From Shimia sp965227725 (GTDB taxonomy: Bacteria > Pseudomonadota > Alphaproteobacteria > Rhodobacterales > Rhodobacteraceae), in contig NZ_CBDDGH010000001.1 of NCBI RefSeq assembly GCF_965227725.1, forward strand, positions 744,001 to 808,000: DNA of 64,000 nt, in the 5' to 3' direction. Position numbers and translations under genes: made by a program. Under the pieces are notes generated by a model that worked only from the letters and a program-made list of their open reading frames with translations, had not been told where the DNA came from and searched no databases. Below are positions 7,769-15,872 of the stretch, in pieces. Position 1 is the stretch's first letter. Every line of letters begins with the position of its first letter.

Positions 7769-8970
7769 GGCTGTACCTCTTTGGGGCCACCAATCCGGTG
7801 GTCAATCTCGGCAATCTGATCAGCGGTCAGCACGGTTTCAATGTCGCGCAGCCCGTCGTAAAGCGCGGCGGCACTTTCAAAAGCCTGATCCTGACGCACG
7901 GTTTCCCAGCGCTTTTCATCCCGAAGCGCCTTGGCGGCACGCGCCCGGCCTGTGTCGGTGGCAACGCCATCGGCATGTGCCAATCCGGCACGGCGCAAAA
8001 GACGCAGCGTATAGGCCTCATAGATCGGTTGCCCCTGTGCCAAAGCCAATAGCCCCTGCCGCAGATGGACCCGGCGTTGGAACCGATTATGGCGGATCCC
8101 GACTGCAAGCAGACCGCGATTGGGCGCGAGCAGAAGCGACAGAGCAAAGAGCGCAAAGCTAACCAAAACGATGATCGGACCGGTCGGCAGCGCTGGCGCA
8201 ATGGCCGAAAGGCTGGCTCCGATCCACGCGGCGGCACCGCCGGCAAGACCAGCGATCAGCGTCATATGGTCGGTCCGATCAGTCCAGAAACGGGCCGTGA
8301 CCGGCGGGATAATCAACATCGCGACAATCAGGATCAATCCGACAATTTTCAAACCAATCACCGTAACTGCCATGGCCAGCGCCATGATCGCCAGATCCAT
8401 GCGTTGCACATTCAACCCGCGCGCGGCCGCATATTCGGGATCAAATGCCAGCAGCGTCATTGGGCGGCGCAGGATCACAACCGCCAAGAGTGTCAGCGCG
8501 CCGCCTATGGCGATAACCAGCGCATCGTTAAACAACATGCCCGCCGTGGCGCCGAGCAGGAAACTCTCAAGCCCTGCAGCACGCCCGCTGCCCATGGTCT
8601 GAATGACCGTCAGCAAGACAACGCCAAAGCCAAAAAACACCGAAAGCACTGCACCAATTGCGGCGTCCTCAGAAAGCCGGGTGCGCTGGGTTAGCAGGTT
8701 GACGCACAGCAGCCCGATCCACGACGAGAGCGCAGCCCCCATCAGCAGGCCAGGCAATGACCGCCCGTCGCCGCCAAGCAGCACCATCACAATAAAGGCC
8801 AGCCCGACACCGGGCAGGGTCGCGTGGCTGATCGCATCACTGACCAGCGCACGTTTGCGCAGATAGAGAAAGGTTCCGGTAACGCCGGATGCGACACCCA
8901 GCAAAGTGGCACCCACAGTCACCAGCGTGGCATTGTAGCCAAGCTGCAAAGTCAGAGCGTCAAGCAACAT
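7765..8970 (-). CDS. sitC: Metal ABC transporter permease with C-terminal winged-helix-like extension (SitC-like)
   Basis: A 401-residue protein. Residues 1-285 are a normal ABC-3 permease: 'LRKRALVSDAISHATLPGV' in the first loop and 'AMLIIPPVTARFWTDR' late. A soluble stretch of about 115 residues follows, with the look of a winged helix ('RQGLLALAQGQPIYEAYTL', then 'RRAGLAHADGVATDTGRARA') and a final 'LTADQIAEIDHRIGG'. Its pattern resembles DtxR/MntR-type DNA-binding or dimerisation domains, but this is by eye. Usual SitC proteins end near residue 285. It overlaps sitD by four bases and follows sitB by three bases. Confidence 0.88.
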   Translation of the reverse strand: MLLDALTLQLGYNATLVTVGATLLGVASGVTGTFLYLRKRALVSDAISHATLPGVGLAFIVMVLLGGDGRSLPGLLMGAALSSWIGLLCVNLLTQRTRLSEDAAIGAVLSVFFGFGVVLLTVIQTMGSGRAAGLESFLLGATAGMLFNDALVIAIGGALTLLAVVILRRPMTLLAFDPEYAAARGLNVQRMDLAIMALAMAVTVIGLKIVGLILIVAMLIIPPVTARFWTDRTDHMTLIAGLAGGAAAWIGASLSAIAPALPTGPIIVLVSFALFALSLLLAPNRGLLAVGIRHNRFQRRVHLRQGLLALAQGQPIYEAYTLRLLRRAGLAHADGVATDTGRARAAKALRDEKRWETVRQDQAFESAAALYDGLRDIETVLTADQIAEIDHRIGGPKEVQP

Positions 8971-8973
8971 GGG

Positions 8974-9780
8974 TTAGCCTGCCGCAAGTTCCAGCTGATC
9001 GATCTGCCCGGTTGCCAGACGTCCGCCGTAGGTCTTGTGGAGAGTGTCCGGTGTAAAGGCCTCCGCCACAGTGCCTTCGGCAACTTTGCGGGTGTTGATC
9101 AGGAACACACGGTCAAAATAGGTGGGAACAGTGGTCAGGTCATGATGCACGGCCACCACGGTTTTGCCCTCAGAACGCAGCGCCTTGAGAACGTCGATGA
9201 TGGCTTTTTCGGTTGCGGCATCTACGCCCGCGAAAGGCTCATCCAGCAGATAAAGATCTGCGTTTTGGGCCAAGGCACGCGCAAGGAACACGCGCTGTTG
9301 CTGACCACCGGAAAGCTGGCCAATCTGGCGCTCTGCAAATTCGGTCATGCCTACACGCTCCAGACAGGCGCGTGCTTTGTCCATATGGTGCGGGCGAATG
9401 CGGCGCAGCAGGCCCAGCTCTCGGGACAGCCCCATCAGCACCACATCAATCACACGGGTTGGGAAATCCCAATCCACACTGGCGCGCTGTGGCACATAAG
9501 CAATGCGGTGTCGCGCAGACTTGAGTGACTTGCCAAAGACGGTCGCCTGCCCCGCGAGAGGCGACACAATCCCGAGCGCCGCCTTCAGCAGGGTCGATTT
9601 ACCCGCGCCGTTTGGCCCGATGATTGCGGTCATGGAGCCTTCGGTCACGGTCATATCAACAGAAAACACAACGGGTTTCTGACCGTAAGAGACGGTCATG
9701 CCACGGATCGCCAGCGGGCTGTCAGAAACAGAAGAAGATGAGGGCGCTACACCCTCGTTTGCTGCCAGGGAAACGCTCAT
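8974..9780 (-). CDS. sitB: Mn/Fe/Zn ABC transporter ATP-binding protein (SitB-like)
   Basis: A 268-residue ABC ATPase. Walker A is 'GPNGAGKST', the Q-loop region is 'IAYVPQRASVDWDFP' (a sequence characteristic of Mn/Zn importers), the signature is 'LSGGQQQR', and Walker B plus Glu is 'LYLLDEPFAG'. The start at 9780 is preferred over 9801 because GGAGAAAGGG immediately precedes it. It powers the SitCD permease. It lies between sitA and sitC with short gaps, so one transcript is likely. Confidence 0.93.
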   Translation of the reverse strand: MSVSLAANEGVAPSSSSVSDSPLAIRGMTVSYGQKPVVFSVDMTVTEGSMTAIIGPNGAGKSTLLKAALGIVSPLAGQATVFGKSLKSARHRIAYVPQRASVDWDFPTRVIDVVLMGLSRELGLLRRIRPHHMDKARACLERVGMTEFAERQIGQLSGGQQQRVFLARALAQNADLYLLDEPFAGVDAATEKAIIDVLKALRSEGKTVVAVHHDLTTVPTYFDRVFLINTRKVAEGTVAEAFTPDTLHKTYGGRLATGQIDQLELAAG

Positions 9781-9790
9781 CCCTTTCTCC

Positions 9791-10753
9791 TTATGACCCA
9801 ACCGTCAGATCACCAGACATCCCACGCAGCGGTGCCTGTCCGCCAAGCGCCCGTGAAATCACGGTGATGTTGTGGTCAATCATTCCGACATAGGTGCCTT
9901 CATAGGTGCCTTCCGCCCCCATGGCATCCGAGTAAAGCTCGCCGCCAATCGCAACCTCATGGCCTTTGGCCGCAGCGCCTTCAACAAGGGCGCGGATCGA
10001 ACGGTCGGAGACGGAGCTTTCGACAAACACGGCGCCGATCTGGCGCGCGACCAACATATCAACCAGTTCGCCAATCCGGTTCAAACCGGCCTCTGACTCG
10101 GTTGAAATGCCTTGGATGCCCATTACCTCAAACCCATAGGCCTGGCCAAAATATCCAAAGGCATCATGGGCTGTCAGCAGAATGCGCGCCTCTTGCGGCA
10201 CGGAGGTCAATGCATTGGCCGCATAGTCACTCAGGGCATTGAGTTCCGCCAGAAACTCTACGGTATTGGCTTCAAACTGCGTGGCCGCTTCCGGCATCTT
10301 TTCTGCAAGCGCATCGCGGACACGCTCTGCGACGAACACCCAAAGCTTTGGGTCCATCCAGACGTGAGGGTCAAATTTGTCCTCATAGTCGTCATGGCCG
10401 CGCAGAAGCGCCTTTGGCAATGTGTCTGTCACCGCAACAACGGTCCCGCGCTTCTCCAGCTTGTGGAAAAACTCTTCCATCTGCGCTTCGAGATAGAGGC
10501 CGTGCCACAACACAAGGTCCGCCTTGGTCAGTGCCACGATATCGGTGCGGGTCTGCCGGTAAGCATGCGGATCAACACCCGGCCCCATCAGCCCCTTTAC
10601 TGCGATCAGGTCTCCGCCAATGCGGCGCGCCGTGTCTGCAATCATCCCGGTGGTGGCCACAACCTGCAGCTTACCCGCAGCGAATGCGGGCATTACAGCA
10701 CCCAAGCTTGCCGCTGTGGTTGTCAAAATAAAGTCACGCCGAGAGAATCGCAT
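9791..10753 (-). CDS. sitA: Metal ABC transporter substrate-binding protein (SitA/TroA-like)
   Basis: A 320-residue cluster A-I (ZnuA/TroA/MntA) binding protein. The start at 10753 follows GAGGGCAG and gives an N-terminus 'MRFSRRDFILTTTAASLGA', a twin-arginine signal rather than a Sec one. Metal ligands expected in the family are visible: His in 'GVDPHAYRQT', His in 'KFDPHVWMDP', Glu in 'VFVESSVSD' and Asp in 'GGELYSDAMG'. No His-rich loop is present, which argues against a zinc-specific ZnuA and for Mn or Fe. First gene of the importer operon. Confidence 0.92.
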   Translation of the reverse strand: MRFSRRDFILTTTAASLGAVMPAFAAGKLQVVATTGMIADTARRIGGDLIAVKGLMGPGVDPHAYRQTRTDIVALTKADLVLWHGLYLEAQMEEFFHKLEKRGTVVAVTDTLPKALLRGHDDYEDKFDPHVWMDPKLWVFVAERVRDALAEKMPEAATQFEANTVEFLAELNALSDYAANALTSVPQEARILLTAHDAFGYFGQAYGFEVMGIQGISTESEAGLNRIGELVDMLVARQIGAVFVESSVSDRSIRALVEGAAAKGHEVAIGGELYSDAMGAEGTYEGTYVGMIDHNITVISRALGGQAPLRGMSGDLTVGS

Positions 10754-10784
10754 TCTGCCCTCATTCACCAGTTCAGATTGAATA

Positions 10785-10799
10785 TGAGAACCATTCTCA
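10785..10799. promoter_or_regulatory. Fur-family (Fur/Mur-like) operator candidate upstream of sitA
   Basis: TGAGAACCATTCTCA is a near-perfect 7-1-7 dyad resembling the Fur box TGATAATnATTATCA (twelve of fifteen positions), 32 bases before the sitA start. In alphaproteobacteria the Fur homologue often acts as Mur, a manganese-responsive repressor of sitABCD; that assignment is inference. Confidence 0.55.
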
Positions 10800-10942
10800 A
10801 GTATGTCAACGCTATTGCGACTTATTCGCATCTTTTACCTGACCATATGGTCAAAAAATGAGCAAATGCGCCCCACCATGCCTTGCCAAGCACTCATATT
10901 GTAGGGCATTTTGAAGCCTGTTTTTCGCAACAGGATAGGCCG

Positions 10943-11935
10943 ATGGCTACGTCAACACTGACCTCCGAAGGGCATCAGCTGCCCACCGCACTGGAGCCGC
11001 GCAACCCCGGCATGGCGCTGGATCTGGACTGGGTGCGCAGTGCGCAGGCCAACACCTCAGCTATTGAACGCCGCGCCAAGACGCTGCCGGGCCGCAGGTC
11101 TGTCAAAAAAGACTATCAGGCGGCGTGGTTGTGCAAAGCGATTTCGCTGATCGACCTGACGACGCTCTCCGGGGATGACACGGAAGGCCGCGTTGAACGC
11201 CTTGCAGCCAAAGCCGCCCAGCCTGTCCGCGCCGACCTGCTGGCCGCACTTGGCATGGAAGGCCTAACCACCGGTGCTGTCTGCGTGTATCACGATATGG
11301 TCGAAACGGCCGTAAACGCCCTCAAAGGCACCGGCATCCCGGTCGCTGCAGTGTCCACCGGTTTTCCTGCGGCCCTCTCCCCGTATCATCTGCGCATTGC
11401 TGAGATTGGCGAAAGCGTAAAAGCAGGTGCTGAAGAAATTGACATCGTCATCACGCGCCGTCACGTGCTGCAGGGCAACTGGCAGGCTTTGTATGATGAG
11501 ATGAAAGATATGCGCGAAGCCTGCGGCGATGCCCATGTGAAAGCCATTCTGGCGACTGGCGAGCTGGGCACACTGCGCAATGTGGCAAAAGCTTCGCTTG
11601 TCTGCATGATGGCAGGCGCTGATTTCATCAAGACCTCCACCGGCAAGGAAAGCGTGAATGCCACCCTGCCCGTCACCCTCGTGATGATCCGCGCGATCCG
11701 TGACTATTACGAGCGCACAGGTTTCCGCGTGGGCTACAAACCTGCGGGCGGCATTTCCAAAGCCAAAGACGCACTGGTTTATCTGTCGTTGATCAAGGAC
11801 GAGCTGGGAGATCGCTGGTTGCAGCCTGACCTCTTCCGCTTTGGCGCATCTTCCCTGCTCGGCGACATCGAACGCCAGCTCGAACACCACGTCACCGGCC
11901 AATACTCGGCCTCCTACCGCCACGCGATGGCTTGA
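10943..11935 (+). CDS. deoC: Deoxyribose-phosphate aldolase
   Basis: A 330-residue class I aldolase that splits 2-deoxyribose 5-phosphate into glyceraldehyde 3-phosphate and acetaldehyde. The Schiff-base lysine is in 'GADFIKTSTGKESVNAT', the proton-relay lysine in 'VGYKPAGGISKAKDAL', and a third family block is 'GAEEIDIVITRRHVLQGN'. The start at 10943 follows AGGATAGG. It is of the longer, eukaryote-like DeoC subtype (over 300 residues). The aldehyde dehydrogenase that starts 20 bases downstream would oxidise the acetaldehyde product, so the pair is a deoxynucleoside-sugar catabolic unit. Divergent from sitA. Confidence 0.95.
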   Translation: MATSTLTSEGHQLPTALEPRNPGMALDLDWVRSAQANTSAIERRAKTLPGRRSVKKDYQAAWLCKAISLIDLTTLSGDDTEGRVERLAAKAAQPVRADLLAALGMEGLTTGAVCVYHDMVETAVNALKGTGIPVAAVSTGFPAALSPYHLRIAEIGESVKAGAEEIDIVITRRHVLQGNWQALYDEMKDMREACGDAHVKAILATGELGTLRNVAKASLVCMMAGADFIKTSTGKESVNATLPVTLVMIRAIRDYYERTGFRVGYKPAGGISKAKDALVYLSLIKDELGDRWLQPDLFRFGASSLLGDIERQLEHHVTGQYSASYRHAMA

Positions 11936-11954
11936 TCCGAGAAAGGCTGACACA

Positions 11955-14300
11955 ATGACCGTAAAAGAGATTTTTGAGACCATGGAGTATGGCCCAGCCC
12001 CGGAAAGCGCCGCAGAGGCGCTCGCGTGGATCGTTGATCAAGGCGCCGCTTTTGGTCATTTCATTGACGGCGCCTGGAGCGCGCCGCGCAAGGATTTCCA
12101 ATCCAAAAACCCCGCCAATGGCGAAACACTTGCAGATCTGACGCAGGCCTCCCAAGATGAGGTTGACGCGGCTGTGAAGGCCGCGCGCAAGGCGCAGGGC
12201 AAATGGGAAGCGCTTGGCGGGCATGGCCGCGCGAAATACCTCTATGCCATTGCCCGCCTGCTGCAGAAACACGCACGGCTGTTTGCGGTGCTTGAAACGC
12301 TGGACAACGGCAAGCCGATCCGCGAAAGCCGCGACATCGACATCCCGCTGGTGCAGCGCCACTTCTACTATCACGCGGGCATGGCGCAGCTGATGGAAGC
12401 AGAACTGCCCAACGCTCAAGCGCTGGGTGTTTGCGGCCAGATCATCCCATGGAACTTCCCGCTGCTGATGCTGGCGTGGAAAGTGGCCCCCGCGCTTGCC
12501 ATGGGCAACACTGTGGTGCTGAAACCGGCAGAATATACCTCCCTCACCGCCTTGCTCTTTGCTGACATCTGTCAACAAGCGGGCCTGCCTGCAGGTGTGG
12601 TGAACATCGTTACCGGCGACGGTGCGGTCGGTGAAATGATCACGACGCATGACGACGTCAACAAGGTTGCTTTCACCGGCTCCACGGAAGTGGGCAAGCG
12701 CATCCGCGAAGCCACCGCAGGTTCGGGCAAATCCCTCACACTGGAGCTGGGTGGCAAGTCGCCCTACATCGTGTTTGAAGACGCAGACATCGACAGCGCC
12801 ATCGAAGGTCTGGTGGATGCAATTTGGTTCAACCAAGGCCAAGTCTGCTGCGCAGGGTCCCGCCTGCTGGTGCAAGAAGGCATTGCCGAGCGCTTCCACG
12901 CCAAACTGAAGGCACGCATGGACGGGCTGCGCATTGGCAACCCGCTCGACAAATGCATTGACGTGGGCGCTGTGGTGGATCCGGTGCAGCTGCAAACCAT
13001 CACCGAGATGGTCGCAAGCAACACCGAAGGCGAAACCTACAAGGCCGCCATCGACATGCCGGTGGAAGGCTGCTTCTATCCGCCAACCCTGATCACCGGC
13101 CTCGCGCCCTCTTCCAAGCTGATGCAGGAAGAGATTTTTGGCCCTGTGCTCGTCTCCACCACCTTCCGCACACCATCTGAGGCGGTACAGCTGGCCAACA
13201 ACACGCGCTATGGCCTCGCCGCGACGCTGTGGACGGAGAACGTGAACCTTGCGCTCGACATCGCGCCCAAACTCGCCGCCGGCGTGGTTTGGGTGAACGC
13301 CACCAACCTCTTTGATGCCGCTGCAGGCTTTGGCGGCGTGCGTGAGAGTGGCTATGGCCGCGAGGGTGGTTGGGAAGGACTTGCCGCCTACACCAAACCC
13401 AAAGGCACCGCCAAAGCGCTCAAACCGGTTGAAGCCTTCACCGGCGACAAAGGCCCGGTGGATCCACTAGACCGCACACCGAAACTCTATGTCGGTGGCA
13501 AACAGGCGCGCCCCGATGGCGGTTACAGCCAGAATATCTACGGCAAAAACGGCGCACTGCTTGGCCAGGCGCCGATCGCCAACCGCAAAGATGTGCGCAA
13601 CGCTGTAGAGGCTGCGCATGCGGCCAAAGGCTGGTCCGGCACCACAGGCCACCTGCGGGCGCAAATCCTTTACTACATCGCCGAAAACCTCTCGGCTCGC
13701 CGAGAAGAGTTCGCGCGCCGCATCGATGCGTTGACCGGCGGCAAAGATGGCGCAAATGAAGTCGAAGTCGCGATCAGCCGCCTGTTCACCTATGCGGCCT
13801 GGGCCGACAAATACGACGGTCAGGCCCATGGCGTGCCCATTCGTGGCGTCGCCCTTGCCATGAAGGAGCCAGTCGGTGTGATTGGCGCGCTTTGTGCGGA
13901 CGAAGCTCCGCTTCTTGGCCTGATCTCTGCCATGGCTCCAGCCATCGCAATGGGCAACCGCGCCGTGCTTGTCGCCTCCGAGGCTTTCCCGCTCGCAGCG
14001 ACTGATTTCTATCAGGTGCTGGAAACCTCCGATGTGCCAGCCGGTGTGGTGAACATTCTCACCGGATCTCACGCGGAACTCGCAGGCTCCCTGGCCGGGC
14101 ATCTGGATGTTGATGCCGTCTGGTCGTTCTCCAGCACCGACTTGGCGCAGGAGATTGAGGCCGCAAGCGCTGGCAACCTGAAGCGCACCTGGGTCAACAA
14201 CGGCGCTGCCCGCGACTGGCAGAGCGCAGATGGCGAAGGACGCGCCTTCCTGCAGGCCGCAACCGAGGTCAAAAACATCTGGGTGCCTTTCGGCGAATAA
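11955..14300 (+). CDS. Tandem-domain aldehyde dehydrogenase
   Basis: A 781-residue protein. Residues about 35-495 are a full aldehyde dehydrogenase, with the NAD-binding strand 'NIVTGDGAVGEM', Glu in 'LELGGKSPYIV' (about 262) and the catalytic Cys in 'FNQGQVCCAGSR' (about 298). The second half (about 510-781) repeats the N-terminal cofactor-binding part of the fold ('VGVIGALCADEAPLLGLISA', 'GVVNILTGSHAEL') but ends before a catalytic cysteine domain, so it is probably structural. It is coupled to deoC and likely oxidises acetaldehyde to acetate. Double-length ALDHs of this type occur beside deoC in other alphaproteobacteria. A terminator follows. Confidence 0.9.
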   Translation: MTVKEIFETMEYGPAPESAAEALAWIVDQGAAFGHFIDGAWSAPRKDFQSKNPANGETLADLTQASQDEVDAAVKAARKAQGKWEALGGHGRAKYLYAIARLLQKHARLFAVLETLDNGKPIRESRDIDIPLVQRHFYYHAGMAQLMEAELPNAQALGVCGQIIPWNFPLLMLAWKVAPALAMGNTVVLKPAEYTSLTALLFADICQQAGLPAGVVNIVTGDGAVGEMITTHDDVNKVAFTGSTEVGKRIREATAGSGKSLTLELGGKSPYIVFEDADIDSAIEGLVDAIWFNQGQVCCAGSRLLVQEGIAERFHAKLKARMDGLRIGNPLDKCIDVGAVVDPVQLQTITEMVASNTEGETYKAAIDMPVEGCFYPPTLITGLAPSSKLMQEEIFGPVLVSTTFRTPSEAVQLANNTRYGLAATLWTENVNLALDIAPKLAAGVVWVNATNLFDAAAGFGGVRESGYGREGGWEGLAAYTKPKGTAKALKPVEAFTGDKGPVDPLDRTPKLYVGGKQARPDGGYSQNIYGKNGALLGQAPIANRKDVRNAVEAAHAAKGWSGTTGHLRAQILYYIAENLSARREEFARRIDALTGGKDGANEVEVAISRLFTYAAWADKYDGQAHGVPIRGVALAMKEPVGVIGALCADEAPLLGLISAMAPAIAMGNRAVLVASEAFPLAATDFYQVLETSDVPAGVVNILTGSHAELAGSLAGHLDVDAVWSFSSTDLAQEIEAASAGNLKRTWVNNGAARDWQSADGEGRAFLQAATEVKNIWVPFGE

Positions 14301-14320
14301 GGCAGGCCCTCTGGAAACTC

Positions 14321-14352
14321 AAACAGCCCCGCCCCGTGCGGGGTTGTTTTCA
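14321..14352 (+). terminator. Intrinsic terminator after the deoC–ALDH unit
   Basis: The hairpin has arms AACAGCCCCGC and GCGGGGTTGTT around a CCCGT loop and is followed by TTC. It starts about 20 bases after the ALDH stop codon. Confidence 0.8.
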
Positions 14353-14411
14353 TTTGCGACCCTCTTTCGGGGGCGATACCAGTGAGGCACCATCAAGTCA
14401 GGGAGCCCGCT

Positions 14412-14894
14412 ATGACACCAGAAGAGATCGCAAAATTGCCCTACCGTGAAAACGTGGGTGTGATGCTGGTGAATGGCGACGGCCATGTGTTCGTCGGCCA
14501 ACGCCTCGACAGCGAGGTCCCAGCTTGGCAGATGCCCCAAGGCGGGATCGACAAAGGCGAAAGCGCCAAAGACGCCGCCCTGCGTGAGCTCGAAGAGGAA
14601 ACTGGCGTCTCTGCAGATCTGGTGACGGTCGAAGCGGAGACAGCAGACTGGATCGCCTATGATCTGCCGCATGACATCGTGCCGCGCATCTGGAAGGGCC
14701 GCTTTCGTGGACAGAAACAAAAGTGGTTTCTTCTGCGCTTCCACGGCACCGATCGCGATGTGAACATCGCGGTGGATCATCCGGAGTTTTCCGAATGGCG
14801 CTGGCTGCCGGTCGATGATTTGGTCGACAACATCGTGCCGTTCAAACGTGAAGTCTACGCCCAAGTGGTGGCGGAATTCGCCGACAAAGTCTGA
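14412..14894 (+). CDS. rppH: RNA pyrophosphohydrolase (Nudix)
   Basis: A 160-residue Nudix hydrolase. The Nudix box is complete: 'GGIDKGESAKDAALRELEEE' followed by TGV, with the family context 'VPAWQMPQGG' just before and 'PRIWKGRFRGQKQKWFLLRF' after, which is typical of RppH/IalA rather than other Nudix enzymes. RppH removes pyrophosphate from 5' triphosphate ends of transcripts and triggers decay. The start at 14412 follows GGGAGCCC. It is the last ordinary gene before the tRNA-Arg-associated island. Confidence 0.93.
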   Translation: MTPEEIAKLPYRENVGVMLVNGDGHVFVGQRLDSEVPAWQMPQGGIDKGESAKDAALRELEEETGVSADLVTVEAETADWIAYDLPHDIVPRIWKGRFRGQKQKWFLLRFHGTDRDVNIAVDHPEFSEWRWLPVDDLVDNIVPFKREVYAQVVAEFADKV

Positions 14895-14969
14895 AGCGGC
14901 AAATGCTGCGCGGCGTGCATCAACATCCCCAATGACATTCCAGAACATCGCCGCTAGAACACATACACG

Positions 14970-15013
14970 ACGGCCCCGTGGCTCAACTGGATAGAGCAGC
15001 CCCCTCCTAAGGG
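14970..15013 (+). repeat. Left 44-bp direct repeat: 5' half of tRNA-Arg(CCU)
   Basis: Identical over 44 bases to 21566-21609. It starts two bases before the tRNA 5' end and stops just after the anticodon stem, where the sequence changes to unrelated DNA (GTGTATGC twice, 15015-15022 and 15025-15032). It is a truncated tRNA gene and marks the left boundary of the island. Confidence 0.9.
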
Positions 15014-15872
15014 CGTGTATGCCTGTGTATGCTGAACAAAAAACACAACGAAACTCCATGAGTTAAGCTCGGAAGGCAGATTGTGTTTGTTGCGAAAAAA
15101 GACACAAACAGACAAAGCATGACAAAAATGCTGGATTTGGGAGGCCGTTTTCGGAACCCATCCAGCAAAAAATCCGGCACCATTTCGGGCACCGACTCAA
15201 CAAACATTCGACATACACGGACTTTCAGGCGGCGGCTAAGAGCTGGTCCAAACTAGGAGCTCTTAGAAAATAAAAATCTACCTAAGGCTGTTTAAATATG
15301 GGAGCGCCTCAAATTGCCCCTGCTTAAAACACCATACTGTTTAGCCGATTTCTCAACACAGCGACTGCGATCGGCGCACCTCATAGCAGATAAACCAATA
15401 TGCTTTGAGGTACCTGAGCCTTTGAAGGCTTCATTGGCATCGGTCACGGCCAAGAACTGTGAGATGTCTAACAGTGGTACCTGCTTGAATCGCCGCGCTA
15501 GAGAATCAGCTCCGAGAGCGTTTGACATGCAATCAGTAGGTCCGCGGTTCAAGCCTGCTTGAGAGAGCCGTAAATACATTTAAAATCAATTACTTAATAT
15601 AAATCCCTCTCGCGCATCACAAGTTCTGAAGACTTGCCGAAAGCAATACGAAAGCGCCGTGTCGCAGAATCGTGTTTAGCTTAAGGCAACTAGAACTTAT
15701 GCCGTAGTGCAGTCTTAAAACTGTCAAAGCCTAGCTAGAAGAAGTTCGACGCTTCAAGCAGCGCAACCGGATCCCTTCCCGCCACAGAACTAATCCCTGC
15801 ATAACAAACAGTCTTGATTCAACCAACGGAAAGGTTGTTATGATCAACAACTAATAAGAGAAAGACATTTTG
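15014..15872. other. Island left non-coding stretch
   Basis: About 860 bases with no convincing gene. Short open frames here (for example 45 codons from 15119 on plus, 95 codons on minus at 15292-15579) lack ribosome sites and family resemblance. The sequence is low in G+C and holds short direct repeats next to the tRNA fragment. The last 40 bases would carry the promoter and leader of the STAND gene. Confidence 0.5.

Noticed and set aside
15531..15565. T-arm-like GGTTCAAGCC suggesting a tRNA or tmRNA fragment
   Set aside because: No matching acceptor or anticodon arms around it.
15292..15579. A 95-codon minus frame at the left of the island
   Set aside because: No ribosome site and no protein-like motif.
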